Translations under genes and position numbers: made by a program
Notes under the pieces: generated by a model
Database searches by the model: none
What the model saw: the letters and a program-made list of their open reading frames with translations, nothing else
What the model was told of the DNA's origin: nothing
Assembly (NCBI RefSeq): GCF_900109075.1
Contig: NZ_FNYS01000008.1
Coordinates: 88,186 to 152,185, forward strand
DNA length: 64,000 bases
Direction of reading: 5' to 3'
Origin: Myroides marinus
Lineage (GTDB): Bacteria; Bacteroidota; Bacteroidia; Flavobacteriales; Flavobacteriaceae
Shown: positions 51,733 to 61,243 of the stretch, piece by piece
How positions within the stretch are numbered: position 1 is the first letter of the stretch
How the letters are laid out: every line of letters begins with the position of its first letter

Positions 51733-52197
51733 ATACAATCATATCAAATTTATACTCAATCAAGTTTGATAAAACTACTAATTTTCTACAACCAAAAGAT
51801 TTACTATTCAAATACAAAAAGGCATTTTATACAATAATTCAAATTAAGTAATATACTTTAACTAGAGTAAGCTATACAAAATAGAGATTACTCATAATAT
51901 TGAGATGCTGAAATCTGGATTCAATGATTAACTCATATAAAAACAAAAGAGGCTGTGTTGCGACAGCCTCTTTTGCTTAATAAATTAACTTTTAAATGTG
52001 TTAATTAAAGTTTGATACAAACTCAATTAGATTATAAAAAGTGGACAAGTAATAAAGGGGGATTTATCCTTTTTTCAACTCTTCATAATTTTAGTTTTTC
52101 AGGTTGATGCAAGCTATGAAATACCTACATCCTATGAAACACTAAAAGCTGACATTATTCAAACAATCCCTACCAGACAATATTACCCTCCTTTGAA
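51733..52197. other. Gene-free stretch between LytTR gene and pepE
   Basis: 465 nt with no ORF of note. It contains the strong hairpin at 51944-51975, which would end the minus-strand DNA-repair operon about 220 nt past its last stop. The rest is AT-rich with no recognised element. Confidence 0.5.
51944..51975. terminator. Perfect 13-bp terminator hairpin
   Basis: CAAAAGAGGCTGT (51944-51956) with ACAGCCTCTTTTG (51963-51975), loop GTTGCG. On the minus strand it is followed by a further T run, so it probably ends the alkD-ogt-pepE transcript after a long 3' tail. Confidence 0.75.
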
Positions 52198-52815
52198 TTA
52201 TACTGAACGTACTTCTAGTACTTGATTTTTGACTGTCAATACCTGATGGTTACTAAGCAGTATTAATGGTAATTTATCTTTGTACTCTGCATAGATTTGA
52301 TCTGCTGCTTCTGTAAAAGGAAAGTTCTGATAATGTACTAATAGATACTTATCGATTTGCTCTAATCCCTTATACGATTCTAATGAAGTAGCCTTTGACT
52401 TATCATCCATTGCTTCTAAATATTCAATATTAGGAGACATAATCACACTACCAGCAGAAGTACCTATATACACTTTACCTAAAGCTATTTGTTCTTTTAT
52501 TACCTGCTCTGCACCAGAACGACGCATCTCTTGTAAGAGATAAAACGTATTTCCTCCTGACACAAAGATATAGTCATTCTCCGTCAACTTAGTTTTAATC
52601 TCAGTTGCAGTAGCTGTGCTTATTTCTAAAGTATCTACAATAATTCCCAAAGCTTCAAACGCCTTTTGATCATTTTCCACATGGCCTACATATTCTTCTA
52701 CAATACTAGCTGTAGAAATAAACGTTACCTTCTTCCCTTTTACTTCTTCTGCTGCAAATTCACTAAACAAACTAGCTACATCACAAAATGACGAGGTCAA
52801 AAACATTCTTTTCAT
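52198..52815 (-). CDS. Peptidase E-like (S51) protein
   Basis: 205 residues. Class I glutamine-amidotransferase-like fold of family S51: KVTFISTAS near 29-37, DYIFVSGGNTFYLLQEMR near 80-97, and the nucleophile elbow YIGTSAGSVIMSPNIE near 114-129 with Ser. The family cleaves N-terminal Asp dipeptides or acts on cyanophycin-type peptides. Here it sits last in an operon with two DNA-alkylation repair genes, 10 nt after ogt, so a peptide-recycling role independent of repair is equally possible. Confidence 0.82.
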   Translation of the reverse strand: MKRMFLTSSFCDVASLFSEFAAEEVKGKKVTFISTASIVEEYVGHVENDQKAFEALGIIVDTLEISTATATEIKTKLTENDYIFVSGGNTFYLLQEMRRSGAEQVIKEQIALGKVYIGTSAGSVIMSPNIEYLEAMDDKSKATSLESYKGLEQIDKYLLVHYQNFPFTEAADQIYAEYKDKLPLILLSNHQVLTVKNQVLEVRSV

Positions 52816-52825
52816 ACTTCTCTAT

Positions 52826-53386
52826 TTACTCAAAACCAAAACTCAATTGGTCTGTTTTATTATAATCTTTATTCTCTAGTTCTAACAAGAACTTCTTTCT
52901 CCACACTCCTCCTCTATATCCTGTAAGACTCCCATCTGTACCAATGATGCGATGACACGGTATAACTATCGCTACTGTATTCATCCCATTAGCATTGGCT
53001 ACAGCTCTAATACTCTTAGGAATATTAAGTAACTCCGATTGTTGCTTATAAGACTTCGTCTCACCATAAGGAATAGCCCTCAATCCATTCCAAACTTGTA
53101 CCTGAAATGGAGTACCTATCAAATCTAAGGATACCGTAAAATCTATGAACTCTCCTTTAAAGTAAAGCGCTAACTCCTCTTTTAGTTGAGAGATATGACT
53201 ATTCTCTCCTTCTAACACCACAGCCTTCTTCTCCTTCGCTATTCGCTTTAACTCTCTATCTAAATCTTTTATATCAGTAAACTCTAAAAAGCATATCCCT
53301 TCAGGAGTAGCACACACTACAATAGTACCTATAGGAGTCTCTATACGCTCTAGGTTAATTATATCTTGTTGTGAATGGTCTTTCAT
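52826..53386 (-). CDS. ogt: Methylated-DNA--[protein]-cysteine S-methyltransferase
   Basis: 186 residues. Suicide repair protein that takes methyl groups from O6-methylguanine. The catalytic motif IPCHRIIGTDGSLTGYRGG is complete near 142-160 with the acceptor Cys. FQVQVWNGLRAIPYGETKSY near 93-112 and the helix-turn-helix region with the Arg finger (SIRAVANANGMN) match the family. No Ada regulatory domain is fused. Middle gene of the alkD-ogt-pepE unit. Confidence 0.93.
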   Translation of the reverse strand: MKDHSQQDIINLERIETPIGTIVVCATPEGICFLEFTDIKDLDRELKRIAKEKKAVVLEGENSHISQLKEELALYFKGEFIDFTVSLDLIGTPFQVQVWNGLRAIPYGETKSYKQQSELLNIPKSIRAVANANGMNTVAIVIPCHRIIGTDGSLTGYRGGVWRKKFLLELENKDYNKTDQLSFGFE

Positions 53387-53417
53387 GCATTTCTTTATTT
53401 TAAAAATAGTCTATATC

Positions 53418-54131
53418 TCACCTCTTCATCGCCTCCGCCTTTAAGTGTAAAGGCATCTTCTCAATCGCGTATCTCAGCGTAGTTCTAGGCATTACGTCCT
53501 TATACTTCATCACAAAGTCAAACACCTTCTCTTGATGTACTCGACTAGCTTCTTTTAACATCCAACCATTGCCTTTCTGTACAAGATCATCCTGATCATG
53601 CATCAATAATTCAGCTATTTCAAATACTTCTGCCAGATACAGTCCTTTCTTTGCAGGAACTATCAAACTTACAGCAGCTCCTCTACGCATCCAGCGATTA
53701 GTAGAAGTAGTCCAAGACTTCAGTTTCTCAACCTCATCAGGAAACTGGCTTAACAGCGGCCCTATCGTAGAACAACAAAGCGTATCACAATCAGCCCAAC
53801 TGCGCACATATTCATTTAGCCAGACACTAAACCATTTCATATCCTCAGCCTCATACTGACGGTTTAACTTCTTAGTAATAATACAAGCGATATAAGCTTC
53901 CTCAAAATAAAGCGATTTCCAAAGCTCATTACACAGCGCGTATATTTCCTCCTTAGGTGATGATTTAAGGTCTTTAAACAGCTCCTTACCTACCTTAGTT
54001 AAGATATCTTTAGCCACTCCATACTCCTTAGGTTGTTCATCTCCTTTAAAAAAACGAGAAGAAGTGATGATATTATGAGGGTCTACATAGTCCTGTAACG
54101 TTTGACGTACATCTGAGAGTAACTCTTTCAT
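53418..54131 (-). CDS. DNA alkylation repair protein, AlkD-like
   Basis: 237 residues of helical HEAT-like repeats. The FKGDEQPKEYGVAKDILTKVGKELFKDLKS start, WWADCDTLC-like segment SWADCDTLCCSTIGPLL near 111-127, RWMRRGAAVSLIVPAKKG near 146-163, and the KGNGWMLKEAS helix near 185-195 match the AlkD/AlkC glycosylase family, which removes N3- and N7-alkylated bases without flipping them. First gene of an operon with ogt, so the two repair different alkyl lesions. The Trp/Asp near DNA-facing positions are kept. Confidence 0.88.
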   Translation of the reverse strand: MKELLSDVRQTLQDYVDPHNIITSSRFFKGDEQPKEYGVAKDILTKVGKELFKDLKSSPKEEIYALCNELWKSLYFEEAYIACIITKKLNRQYEAEDMKWFSVWLNEYVRSWADCDTLCCSTIGPLLSQFPDEVEKLKSWTTSTNRWMRRGAAVSLIVPAKKGLYLAEVFEIAELLMHDQDDLVQKGNGWMLKEASRVHQEKVFDFVMKYKDVMPRTTLRYAIEKMPLHLKAEAMKR

Positions 54132-54214
54132 TAGTAATTATTTTACCTGATAAAAATATTTCAATACCATCAAATCGCACAATTTTTTAAGCGATAAATT
54201 ATATCAAATTACCT

Positions 54215-54242
54215 TATAAAAAAACCTGCTATACAGCAGGTT
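54215..54242 (-). terminator. Intrinsic terminator after thioesterase gene
   Basis: AACCTGCT (54223-54230) with AGCAGGTT (54235-54242); a T run follows on the minus strand. Confidence 0.82.
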
Positions 54243-54249
54243 CATTTTC

Positions 54250-54738
54250 TTATCTAAATATCATACAGTTAGACACTGCATGTGCATACAGCTTTCCTTC
54301 TGCATCTAAGAGTTCACACTCTAGATAAGCAGTTGTACGTCCCTTGTGAATAATCTTAGTCTTCGTAGTTAAAGGAGGTGTATCTGCTGTAATTCTACGC
54401 AAAAAGTTCACCTTTAAATCTAAAGAAGTAAAGCTCTCCCCCACTTCTAATGTGCTCAACAGTGAACACCCAATAGCTGAGTCTAACACAGTACTGATAA
54501 TTCCACCGTGCACACTACCAATTGGATTATAGTGAAACTCCTCTCCTTTTAACTCAAATATCACTTGTCCTTTTTCTACAGATACTACTCTAGAAGATAT
54601 CGTTTCTTGAATAGGTGCTAAAGGCAACTGTCCTTCAAATACACGCATTAAAAAATCATATCCTGTAAGTTTCTTTGCTTCTTCTAATGTCTTATTAGGA
54701 TCTTCCCAAGAGACTGTACGCGTTCTTTTATTTTCCAT
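54250..54738 (-). CDS. PaaI-type hotdog thioesterase
   Basis: 162 residues. Hotdog fold with HYNPIGSVHGGIISTVLDSAIGCSL near 68-92, where the HGG-x3-x3-D signature carries the catalytic Asp, then TSLDLKVNFLRRI near 104-116 and GRTTAYLECELLD near 132-144. Hydrolyses acyl-CoA thioesters, substrate unknown. Separate from the alkD unit by a terminator and 118 nt; the start is preceded by a short AT-rich gap after the LysE exporter gene, which is likewise on the minus strand. Confidence 0.85.
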   Translation of the reverse strand: MENKRTRTVSWEDPNKTLEEAKKLTGYDFLMRVFEGQLPLAPIQETISSRVVSVEKGQVIFELKGEEFHYNPIGSVHGGIISTVLDSAIGCSLLSTLEVGESFTSLDLKVNFLRRITADTPPLTTKTKIIHKGRTTAYLECELLDAEGKLYAHAVSNCMIFR

Positions 54739-54798
54739 ACTATTGTTGTTTTGTTTGTCGTTTGAAACTAAAAGTAGTCATATCCTTACAAACTAACA

Positions 54799-55434
54799 CT
54801 ACTTCGCCTTAGAAAAAGCCATCTTAAAGGCTAAAAACAACAATACGCTTCCCATAAACCACTTCTGTATCTTCACCCAAAAAGGTTGTCTTTGGAAGAA
54901 AGAAGCCATCTTCGCTGCAAACAAAATAATCAAGAAGTTATTAATAAAGCTTACTAATAGCTGAGTCGTTCCTAAAGTCAAACTCTGCGCAAATACAGAA
55001 CCATAAGCAGGTTTAATAAATTGCGGAAACAGTGAAAGGTAAAACACTGCCACCTTAGGGTTTAATACATTTGTCAAAAAGCCTATAGAAAACAACTTAC
55101 GTGGAGAATCGACTTTCATTGTCTGCTCCACATCGAAGATATTCTTCGCATTAGGCTTTAACGCCTGAAATGCCAAATAGACCAGATATATAGCCCCTGT
55201 CCACTTCAATATTGCATACGCATAAGGAATGGTAAACAGAATAGCAGTCAATCCAAAAGACACTAATACAATGTGAAACAAGAAGCCACTCATCACTCCC
55301 ATCAAGGAAATAAAACCAGCCTTCTTGCCCTGTGATAGTGTTCTAGTGATTAGATATAACATATTAGGTCCTGGTGTAATAGCCAGTACTACAGCTGCTG
55401 CTGCAAACAGCGCTAAGTCGTGTAATGGGATCAT
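54799..55434 (-). CDS. LysE/RhtB family amino-acid exporter
   Basis: 211 residues from ATG at 55434; a start 9 codons earlier is possible but adds a charged stretch before the usual MIPLHDLALF. Six hydrophobic segments; TPGPNMLYLITRTLSQGKKAGF near 26-47 is the LysE signature, and FLTNVLNPKVAVFYLSLFPQF near 119-139 the second conserved region. Inner membrane exporter of amino acids or related compounds. Next to the MocR regulator gene, 104 nt downstream of it. Confidence 0.86.
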   Translation of the reverse strand: MIPLHDLALFAAAAVVLAITPGPNMLYLITRTLSQGKKAGFISLMGVMSGFLFHIVLVSFGLTAILFTIPYAYAILKWTGAIYLVYLAFQALKPNAKNIFDVEQTMKVDSPRKLFSIGFLTNVLNPKVAVFYLSLFPQFIKPAYGSVFAQSLTLGTTQLLVSFINNFLIILFAAKMASFFQRQPFWVKIQKWFMGSVLLFLAFKMAFSKAK

Positions 55435-55538
55435 AAAGTACAATTGGTTTAGTCTTTCCAAATGTAATTTATTTCAATAAATCCCACAGTTTTTAAAGGT
55501 GTTTTTTATCCCTCTTTTACAGTGTACAACTTCACTTA

Positions 55539-56981
55539 CTAACTATTGACAAGTTTTAAATTTTCTAACTGCCTAGCTAAAAGACCTATTTGCTTAATCT
55601 TTGCTTCTAATTGTGTATCCCAAGGCAATCCAAAGCACAAACGCATAGAGTTATTATACTGATCTTGTAAGGTAAACATACGTCCTGGTGCTATGCTAAT
55701 GCCTCTTTTTATTGCTAGGTCATATAGTTCTATAGTATCTATTTCTTCGCCAAACTCAATCCACAGCGATAACCCTCCCTGAGGTTGACTAATCTTTATA
55801 TTCTTAGGAAAGCACTGTTGAATAATTCTCGCATAGTTTTGATAATTCTGATATAGCTTCTTTCTTAACTTGCGCAAATGTTTATCGTACTTCCCTGACT
55901 TTAAAAAGTTAGCTACTGCCTCTTGTTCTAAGGAAGAAGAAGAGATAGACTGTATCAGTTTTACATTTTGTACTTTATCTTTATACTTGCCTGGAGCTAC
56001 CCATCCCACTCTAAAACCTGGTGCTAAAGTCTTTGAGATAGAACTACACCACAACACGTTTCCTGTCTTGTCAAAAGTCTTACAACACGTAGGTCGATGT
56101 CCTGTAAAGCATAAATCGCCATATACATCATCTTCTATCAACGGAATATCATGCTGAGCCAATAGCTCTACAACTTCTTTCTTCTTCTCATCAGGCATAC
56201 AGCTCCCTACAGGTGTATTATAATTAGAAATTAAAATACAAATGTCTATCTCAGATACCACCTCTCTTAGCGCCTCTACTTTTATTCCAGTATTGGGGTT
56301 AGTAGGTAATTCAAATACTTTTAATCCCAGTCCTAATGCCAATTGTAAAATACCAGGATAACACGGACTCTCGATAGCAACTGTGTCCCCAGGTTTACTC
56401 AATGCTGTTAGACAAAGTGCCACTGCATTCATTCCTCCATTGGTAGTTATCAAGTCTTCTTCCTTTAAATTAGCTCCCCAACCTGAAGATCTTAAGGCTA
56501 TCATCCTTCTTAGATTGGCATTGCCCTCTAACCGTTCATACTGTACTCCACCTGTTGGCAAATCTCTAGTTGCCTGCACTATCTCTTTCTTTAATTTAGC
56601 GATAGGCAACATATCTCCATAAGCCACAGTATAAGAAAGTAGCAGAATATCTTCTCTACCGATATTAGCATATACTTTCTGCAAAATATCGTTTGGTTCA
56701 CAATGATTTGCTAATAAAATTGGATTACTTTCCTCTGGAAGAGGTAGGTTCTTATAACTTAACTTACTCACAAAGTACCCACTCTGTGGTTTAGAGTAGA
56801 TTAGTGATTGAGATTCTAATTCTAAGAAAACTCGCCTTGCAGTATTCATACTAATCTTATACTCTGAACATAACTCACGTATAGAAGGTAACTTATCTCC
56901 TTCTCTAATATTTGCATTTCTAATCTGAGAAGCTATGCTCTCCGCAATCTCACTATACAAAAAGGTTTTACTCATATTCAT
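55539..56981 (-). CDS. MocR-type GntR/aminotransferase regulator
   Basis: 480 residues. N-terminal GntR winged helix about 5-75 (IREGDKLPSIRELCSEYKISMNTARRVFLELES), then a class I aminotransferase-fold domain about 110-475. PLP-binding Lys is in CSSISKTLAPGFRVGW near 320-335; TTNGGMNAVALCLTAL near 180-195 and DDVYGDLCF near 288-296 belong to the cofactor site. MocR/PdxR proteins sense PLP or amino acids. Divergent from an EamA exporter with facing -7 boxes, and upstream of the LysE exporter, so it probably controls one or both. Confidence 0.88.
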   Translation of the reverse strand: MNMSKTFLYSEIAESIASQIRNANIREGDKLPSIRELCSEYKISMNTARRVFLELESQSLIYSKPQSGYFVSKLSYKNLPLPEESNPILLANHCEPNDILQKVYANIGREDILLLSYTVAYGDMLPIAKLKKEIVQATRDLPTGGVQYERLEGNANLRRMIALRSSGWGANLKEEDLITTNGGMNAVALCLTALSKPGDTVAIESPCYPGILQLALGLGLKVFELPTNPNTGIKVEALREVVSEIDICILISNYNTPVGSCMPDEKKKEVVELLAQHDIPLIEDDVYGDLCFTGHRPTCCKTFDKTGNVLWCSSISKTLAPGFRVGWVAPGKYKDKVQNVKLIQSISSSSLEQEAVANFLKSGKYDKHLRKLRKKLYQNYQNYARIIQQCFPKNIKISQPQGGLSLWIEFGEEIDTIELYDLAIKRGISIAPGRMFTLQDQYNNSMRLCFGLPWDTQLEAKIKQIGLLARQLENLKLVNS

Positions 56982-56999
56982 CTACTAACTGTGCCCATG

Positions 57000-57050
57000 C
57001 AAATATACAAAACTGATACTGTGCGAATCCTAGTGGTAAAGGTAATTTTG
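57000..57050. promoter_or_regulatory. Divergent promoters of MocR regulator and EamA exporter
   Basis: Minus strand TATATTTG (57007-57000), leader about 12 nt; plus strand TAATTTTG (57043-57050), leader about 13 nt. Both match TAnnTTTG exactly. The 35 nt between them are where a MocR operator would lie; no clear direct repeat stands out. Confidence 0.5.
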
Positions 57051-57069
57051 TCCCAAATAAAACAGAATA

Positions 57070-57960
57070 ATGGAACAATCAGGCATTTTAAATGCAACAA
57101 CGAAATCATCTAGCGGATGGTTAAATGGATTTATTGGAGTATTACTTTTTGCAGGTTCAATGCCTGCGACCAAGATGGCGGTTAAAGATCTAGACCCTAT
57201 CTTCGCCACAGCGGCTAGAGCTGTTATCGCAGCGCTACTTGCTTTAGCTTACATCATCGCTTTTAGGGAAAACAGACCTACTAAAGCACAGTTATGGCCT
57301 CTAGCTAAAGTGGCTATTGGAGGAGTTATCGGATTCCCACTACTTACCGCTATGGCTCTTCAGCACATTACCTCAGCGCATTCCTTAGTATTTATGGGAA
57401 TGCTACCGCTATCTACAGCAGTATTTGCGGTATTTATTGGTAAAGAAAAACCAAAGCCTATCTTTTGGTTTTTCTCTCTACTAGGTAGTGCCTTAGTCAT
57501 TGGATTTGCTTTCTCACAGGGCGTTAGCGCTAACCCTATCGGAGACATTCTAATGATCTTAGCTATCGTATTATGTGGACAGAGTTATGCAGAAGGAGCT
57601 AAACTAGCTAAAACACTAGGAGGATCACAAGTCATCTCTTGGGCATGTATTATCTCTCTACCACTTACTGTTCCTATCATGATTTACACATTCCCTACTG
57701 ATATCAGTTTAGTTGGTGGAGAATCATGGTTCGGGTTGCTATATATCTCTATCGTAAGTATGTTCTTAGCTTATATCTTTTGGTATAAAGGACTTGCACA
57801 AGGAGGTATCGCTACAGTAGGCCAAATTCAGTTATTACAACCTTTATTAGGTATGATACTAGCCGCTACTGTATTAAACGAAAAAGTTAGCCCAACGATG
57901 TTGTACATCACTTTTGGTGTTATCCTTTGTGTAGCCGCTAGCAAGAAGTTTGCTAAATAA
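57070..57960 (+). CDS. EamA family transporter
   Basis: 296 residues, ten TM segments in two EamA halves: VLLFAGSMPATKMAVKDLDPIFATAARAVIAALLALAYI near 24-62 and SIVSMFLAYIFWYKGLAQGGIATVGQIQLLQPLLGMILAATVLNEK near 228-273. Substrate unknown. Divergent from the MocR regulator, whose control of a neighbouring permease is a common arrangement. A perfect terminator follows. Confidence 0.85.
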   Translation: MEQSGILNATTKSSSGWLNGFIGVLLFAGSMPATKMAVKDLDPIFATAARAVIAALLALAYIIAFRENRPTKAQLWPLAKVAIGGVIGFPLLTAMALQHITSAHSLVFMGMLPLSTAVFAVFIGKEKPKPIFWFFSLLGSALVIGFAFSQGVSANPIGDILMILAIVLCGQSYAEGAKLAKTLGGSQVISWACIISLPLTVPIMIYTFPTDISLVGGESWFGLLYISIVSMFLAYIFWYKGLAQGGIATVGQIQLLQPLLGMILAATVLNEKVSPTMLYITFGVILCVAASKKFAK

Positions 57961-57990
57961 TACTTTTCTTTTATGCACCTTTACTAACGA

Positions 57991-58025
57991 AAAACGCACT
58001 GCCTATAAAGCAGTGCGTTTTTTTA
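57991..58025 (+). terminator. Intrinsic terminator after EamA gene
   Basis: AAAACGCACTGC (57991-58002) with GCAGTGCGTTTT (58010-58021), loop CTATAAA, then T. Confidence 0.92.
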
Positions 58026-58056
58026 TTTATCAAAGTTATCTTTTTCTTTCAACACA

Positions 58057-58090
58057 ATAAAAAAAGCCTATTCATCACTGAATAGACTTT
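58057..58090 (-). terminator. Terminator after MORN-repeat gene
   Basis: AGCCTATTCA (58065-58074) with TGAATAGACT (58079-58088), one mismatch; minus-strand T run follows. Confidence 0.78.
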
Positions 58091-58108
58091 CCTATCTTTT
58101 ACTAAAAA

Positions 58109-58837
58109 CTAATACCTCTTAATCTCTCCGACTAGTGTGTTATACTCATAAGTCGCTTCTTCTATTAATTTCTCATTCTCATCATAAGCTCTACTTATTC
58201 CGTGTAGAGATCCCTCTTTAAAATTTACCTCTGACCTTAGTCGTCCATTACTATAATAGTCTTTAGCCACTCCATCTAAAACACCATTCTTATAATTCCC
58301 CTCCATTTGTACCTGTCCATTCTCATAATACTTCTTTGTCATCCCCTCTTTCAACTCATCTTTATAAGTCAGTACAAGAGATACTTGTCCATTCTCATAA
58401 TATTTCTTAGTTACTCCATCGAGCACACTATTCTTATACTCAGCTTCAATCATTAAGTATCCTTTCTCAGCATAGCTCTTCTTTATACCGTTTAGTTTTC
58501 CGTTCTTATAGCTAGTTTCGAACTCTATTTGACCATTTTCTCTGTATTCTTTCAGAATCCCATCTGGTTCTCCGTGATTATAATTAACCTCCGATTTTAG
58601 TTGTCCATTGTCATAATACCTTTGAGTAATACCATGTAGTATTCCTTCTTTATAATTCTCTACCAAATCTAGACTTCCAGTGGTATAATGCCCTTTCACG
58701 GTACCTGTAAATCGCTTATTTGAGCTTATTTCATAAGCCACACCATTTCTCTCTACAAGATCTTTAGGCTTAACCTCTTTAGCGTAACAACTCATTAATG
58801 AAACTGATATCAATAAACTATATAAAACTCTTTTCAT
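58109..58837 (-). CDS. MORN-repeat lipoprotein (YwqK-like)
   Basis: 242 residues. Signal peptide II with the lipobox SLMSC (Cys 17). About eight MORN_2 repeats of 22-24 residues fill 60-242, e.g. GITQRYYDNGQLKSEVNY, GVTKKYYENGQVSLVLTY, GVAKDYYSNGRLRSEVNF. In databases such proteins are often called YwqK-family antitoxins, a label I would not trust without a toxin gene nearby; none is visible. Anchored in the outer or inner membrane, function unknown. Monocistronic. Confidence 0.82.
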   Translation of the reverse strand: MKRVLYSLLISVSLMSCYAKEVKPKDLVERNGVAYEISSNKRFTGTVKGHYTTGSLDLVENYKEGILHGITQRYYDNGQLKSEVNYNHGEPDGILKEYRENGQIEFETSYKNGKLNGIKKSYAEKGYLMIEAEYKNSVLDGVTKKYYENGQVSLVLTYKDELKEGMTKKYYENGQVQMEGNYKNGVLDGVAKDYYSNGRLRSEVNFKEGSLHGISRAYDENEKLIEEATYEYNTLVGEIKRY

Positions 58838-58968
58838 ACCTATCCAATTAAACTACTTAAGACAATGTATAAATGTACAATATCTATAGTTCTATTCATA
58901 CAGTTTTCCGTAAACCCTTATAGATATTGAGTAAAACAACAAGGTACCCCCAACGTTAAAACTACAAT

Positions 58969-59001
58969 AAAAAAAGCCTAACTACTCTCGTAATTAGGCT
59001 T
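58969..59001 (-). terminator. Terminator after FAD-dehydrogenase gene
   Basis: AAGCCTAACT with AATTAGGCTT (one mismatch), loop ACTCTCGT; minus-strand T run at 58969-58975. Confidence 0.78.
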
Positions 59002-59026
59002 ATATATATAATTGTAATATTCTCTT

Positions 59027-60601
59027 TTACTGCATGCTCTCTACACACATGATGGCACATTTCTCTCCATCGATGGCTGCAGATACGATACCACCTGCAT
59101 AACCTGCACCTTCCCCACATGGGTAAAGTCCTTTGATCTGAGGGTGTACTAAAGTGTAATCTTCACGAGGGATACGCACTGGAGAAGATGTTCTACTCTC
59201 AGGAGCGTGAAGGATAGCTTCGTTTGTAAAATACCCTTTCATCGACTTGCCAAACTCTTGGAAGCCCTCTCTCATGATTTGCGTTAAGAACCCTGGGAAT
59301 ACTTCTCCTAACTCTGTAGAAGTTGTCCCTGGTACATAAGACGTCTTTGGTATAGAAGACGACACTTTAGATTGTGAGAAGTCTACCATACGCTGTGCTG
59401 GCACGCGTTGTGTTTCTCCTGCTAATAAGAAAGCTCGTTGCTCTATCGCTTTTTGGAACTCCATTCCAGCTAAGGCTCCGTGTTTCTCAAAAGGTTTAAA
59501 GTCTTCTAACCTCAACTCTACTACGATACCTGAGTTGGCTGTTGGTTGATCTCGTTTTGATGGTGACCAACCGTTGGTCACTACTTCTCCTGGAGCTGTA
59601 GCACAAGGAGCAATTACCCCTCCTGGACACATACAGAATGAATACATTCCACGACCATTGACCTGCTTCACGATAGAATAAGGTGCTGGAGGCAAGAACT
59701 CTCCTCTGTAGTCACATGAGTACTGTATCTTATCGATAAGAGCTTGTGGATGTTCTGCACGCACTCCTAAGGCAAATGGCTTCGCCTCTATCAATACTTG
59801 TTTGCGGTCTAATAATTCGTATATATCACGAGCCGAGTGTCCCGTAGCTAAGATTACTTTCTTTGCCTCAATCACATCTCCCCCATTTACTACTACTCCG
59901 TGTATTTCATTGCCTTTAATCACAAAGTCTACTACGCGCATCTCAAACAACACTTCACCACCAAACTCAATGATTTTCTCACGCATATCTTGCATGATTT
60001 TAGGCAATTTATTTGTCCCAATGTGTGGGTGAGCCTCTACCAAGATATCTTGTGTAGCCCCAAAAGCTACCAGTAACTCTAAGATACGGTTAACATCACC
60101 ACGCTTTTTAGAACGGGTATACAACTTACCATCAGAATATGTCCCTGCTCCACCCTCTCCGAAACAGTAGTTCGAATCTGGATGAACGATATGATCTCTG
60201 TTAATTGCTTTTAAATCTCGACGACGCCCTCTTACATCTTTTCCTCTTTCTACTACAATAGGTTTTACGCCTAATTCGATTAGTTGTAAGGCTGCAAAGT
60301 ACCCTGCAGGTCCTGCACCAACAACAATAACACGAGGAGCGTCTTTTACATTTTTATATTCAGGGAAGTCAATCTTTCTGTGTACAACATCTTCATCTGC
60401 ATAAAACACATCAACCTTCAGATTGATCTTTACAGAACGCTGTCTCGCATCGATAGAGCGTTTAAGAATCGTAATATGCTTAATATCTTGTATAGAACAT
60501 TTTACGTGATTCGCAACGTACTGCGTCAATAAATCAGCTGTAGCTGCAACTTCAGGAAGAACTTGTAATTGTAATTCTTGTGGCATTTTTTTATAAAGCA
60601 A
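59027..60601 (-). CDS. FAD-dependent dehydrogenase (COG2509-type)
   Basis: 524 residues. A Rossmann FAD motif VIVVGAGPAGYFAALQLIE lies near 92-110, preceded by an N-terminal domain of about 85 residues typical of this uncharacterised group. CFGEGGAGTYSDGKLYTR near 164-181, VILATGHSARDIYELL near 248-263, and the C-terminal CGEGAGYAGGIVSAAIDG near 497-514 are group signatures. CMCPGGVIAPCAT near 323-335 contains three cysteines. Cytosolic flavoprotein with unknown substrate. Exact -7 box at 60618-60625. Confidence 0.85.
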   Translation of the reverse strand: MLYKKMPQELQLQVLPEVAATADLLTQYVANHVKCSIQDIKHITILKRSIDARQRSVKINLKVDVFYADEDVVHRKIDFPEYKNVKDAPRVIVVGAGPAGYFAALQLIELGVKPIVVERGKDVRGRRRDLKAINRDHIVHPDSNYCFGEGGAGTYSDGKLYTRSKKRGDVNRILELLVAFGATQDILVEAHPHIGTNKLPKIMQDMREKIIEFGGEVLFEMRVVDFVIKGNEIHGVVVNGGDVIEAKKVILATGHSARDIYELLDRKQVLIEAKPFALGVRAEHPQALIDKIQYSCDYRGEFLPPAPYSIVKQVNGRGMYSFCMCPGGVIAPCATAPGEVVTNGWSPSKRDQPTANSGIVVELRLEDFKPFEKHGALAGMEFQKAIEQRAFLLAGETQRVPAQRMVDFSQSKVSSSIPKTSYVPGTTSTELGEVFPGFLTQIMREGFQEFGKSMKGYFTNEAILHAPESRTSSPVRIPREDYTLVHPQIKGLYPCGEGAGYAGGIVSAAIDGEKCAIMCVESMQ

Positions 60602-60617
60602 ATAAAAATTAAGGACG

Positions 60618-60625
60618 CAAAAATA
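60618..60625 (-). promoter_or_regulatory. -7 box of the FAD-dehydrogenase gene
   Basis: Minus strand TATTTTTG, exact match, leader about 10 nt. Confidence 0.42.
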
Positions 60626-61243
60626 AACTAAAAATGGTTATTCTTTTTTACTATTTTTAAGTGAATAAACATTTTTTTGCAATCCACTAAGCAAATTACA
60701 CAAATCATACCTAAAAAACTAATTACTAGTAATTTATACCCTATCTATATTACACCTTCTGTTGATACAAGATCCATTATTTCTTAAAGGCATTCATCCT
60801 CCTTATTTTAGAACAACTCCTAAAGAGCGTTCTGATGTTAGACTAGTGGAGAATACAAGAACAATAAAAGGACAATTCTTCGACAAACAACCTTTCTTGC
60901 CCACTATTCTCTAGTTATTGTCCATGAATTGTCCATGAAACTAGGTACAAGGCTCTGTTTATAAGGGTTTCAGGGCTTTATAAAAAACTGCCAATCAGCA
61001 AAAAAATAAACAACCATCTAATATACAGTTACTTACAAAAAACACCTAGTAAAAAACTATCTCACTTTTTTTGAAATAGAGGCTAAAAATATCTTCTATA
61101 TCATCAAAATCAAAAAAAAGGATAGAATATCTTGTATAAAACAGGGATTATAAGGTTTATTTATATCTGTTTTTTAAAAAAAGTGAGAGGATTTTTTATG
61201 TTTTTGAGATCCTCAAACAGAAGTACGCTAGCTGTAATATCAA
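60626..61243. other. Gene-free stretch with inverted repeats
   Basis: 618 nt with no ORF of note. It includes a tandem TTGTCCATGAA repeat near 60918-60939, a perfect 12-bp inverted repeat CTCACTTTTTTT (61061-61072) with AAAAAAAGTGAG (61176-61187) about 100 nt apart, and a GAGGAT/ATCCTC hairpin (61187-61214) next to it. I cannot assign a function. Confidence 0.5.

Noticed and set aside
58109..58837. Antitoxin role for the MORN-repeat protein
   Set aside because: The usual database label rests on repeat similarity; there is no toxin gene next to it and the protein is a predicted lipoprotein.
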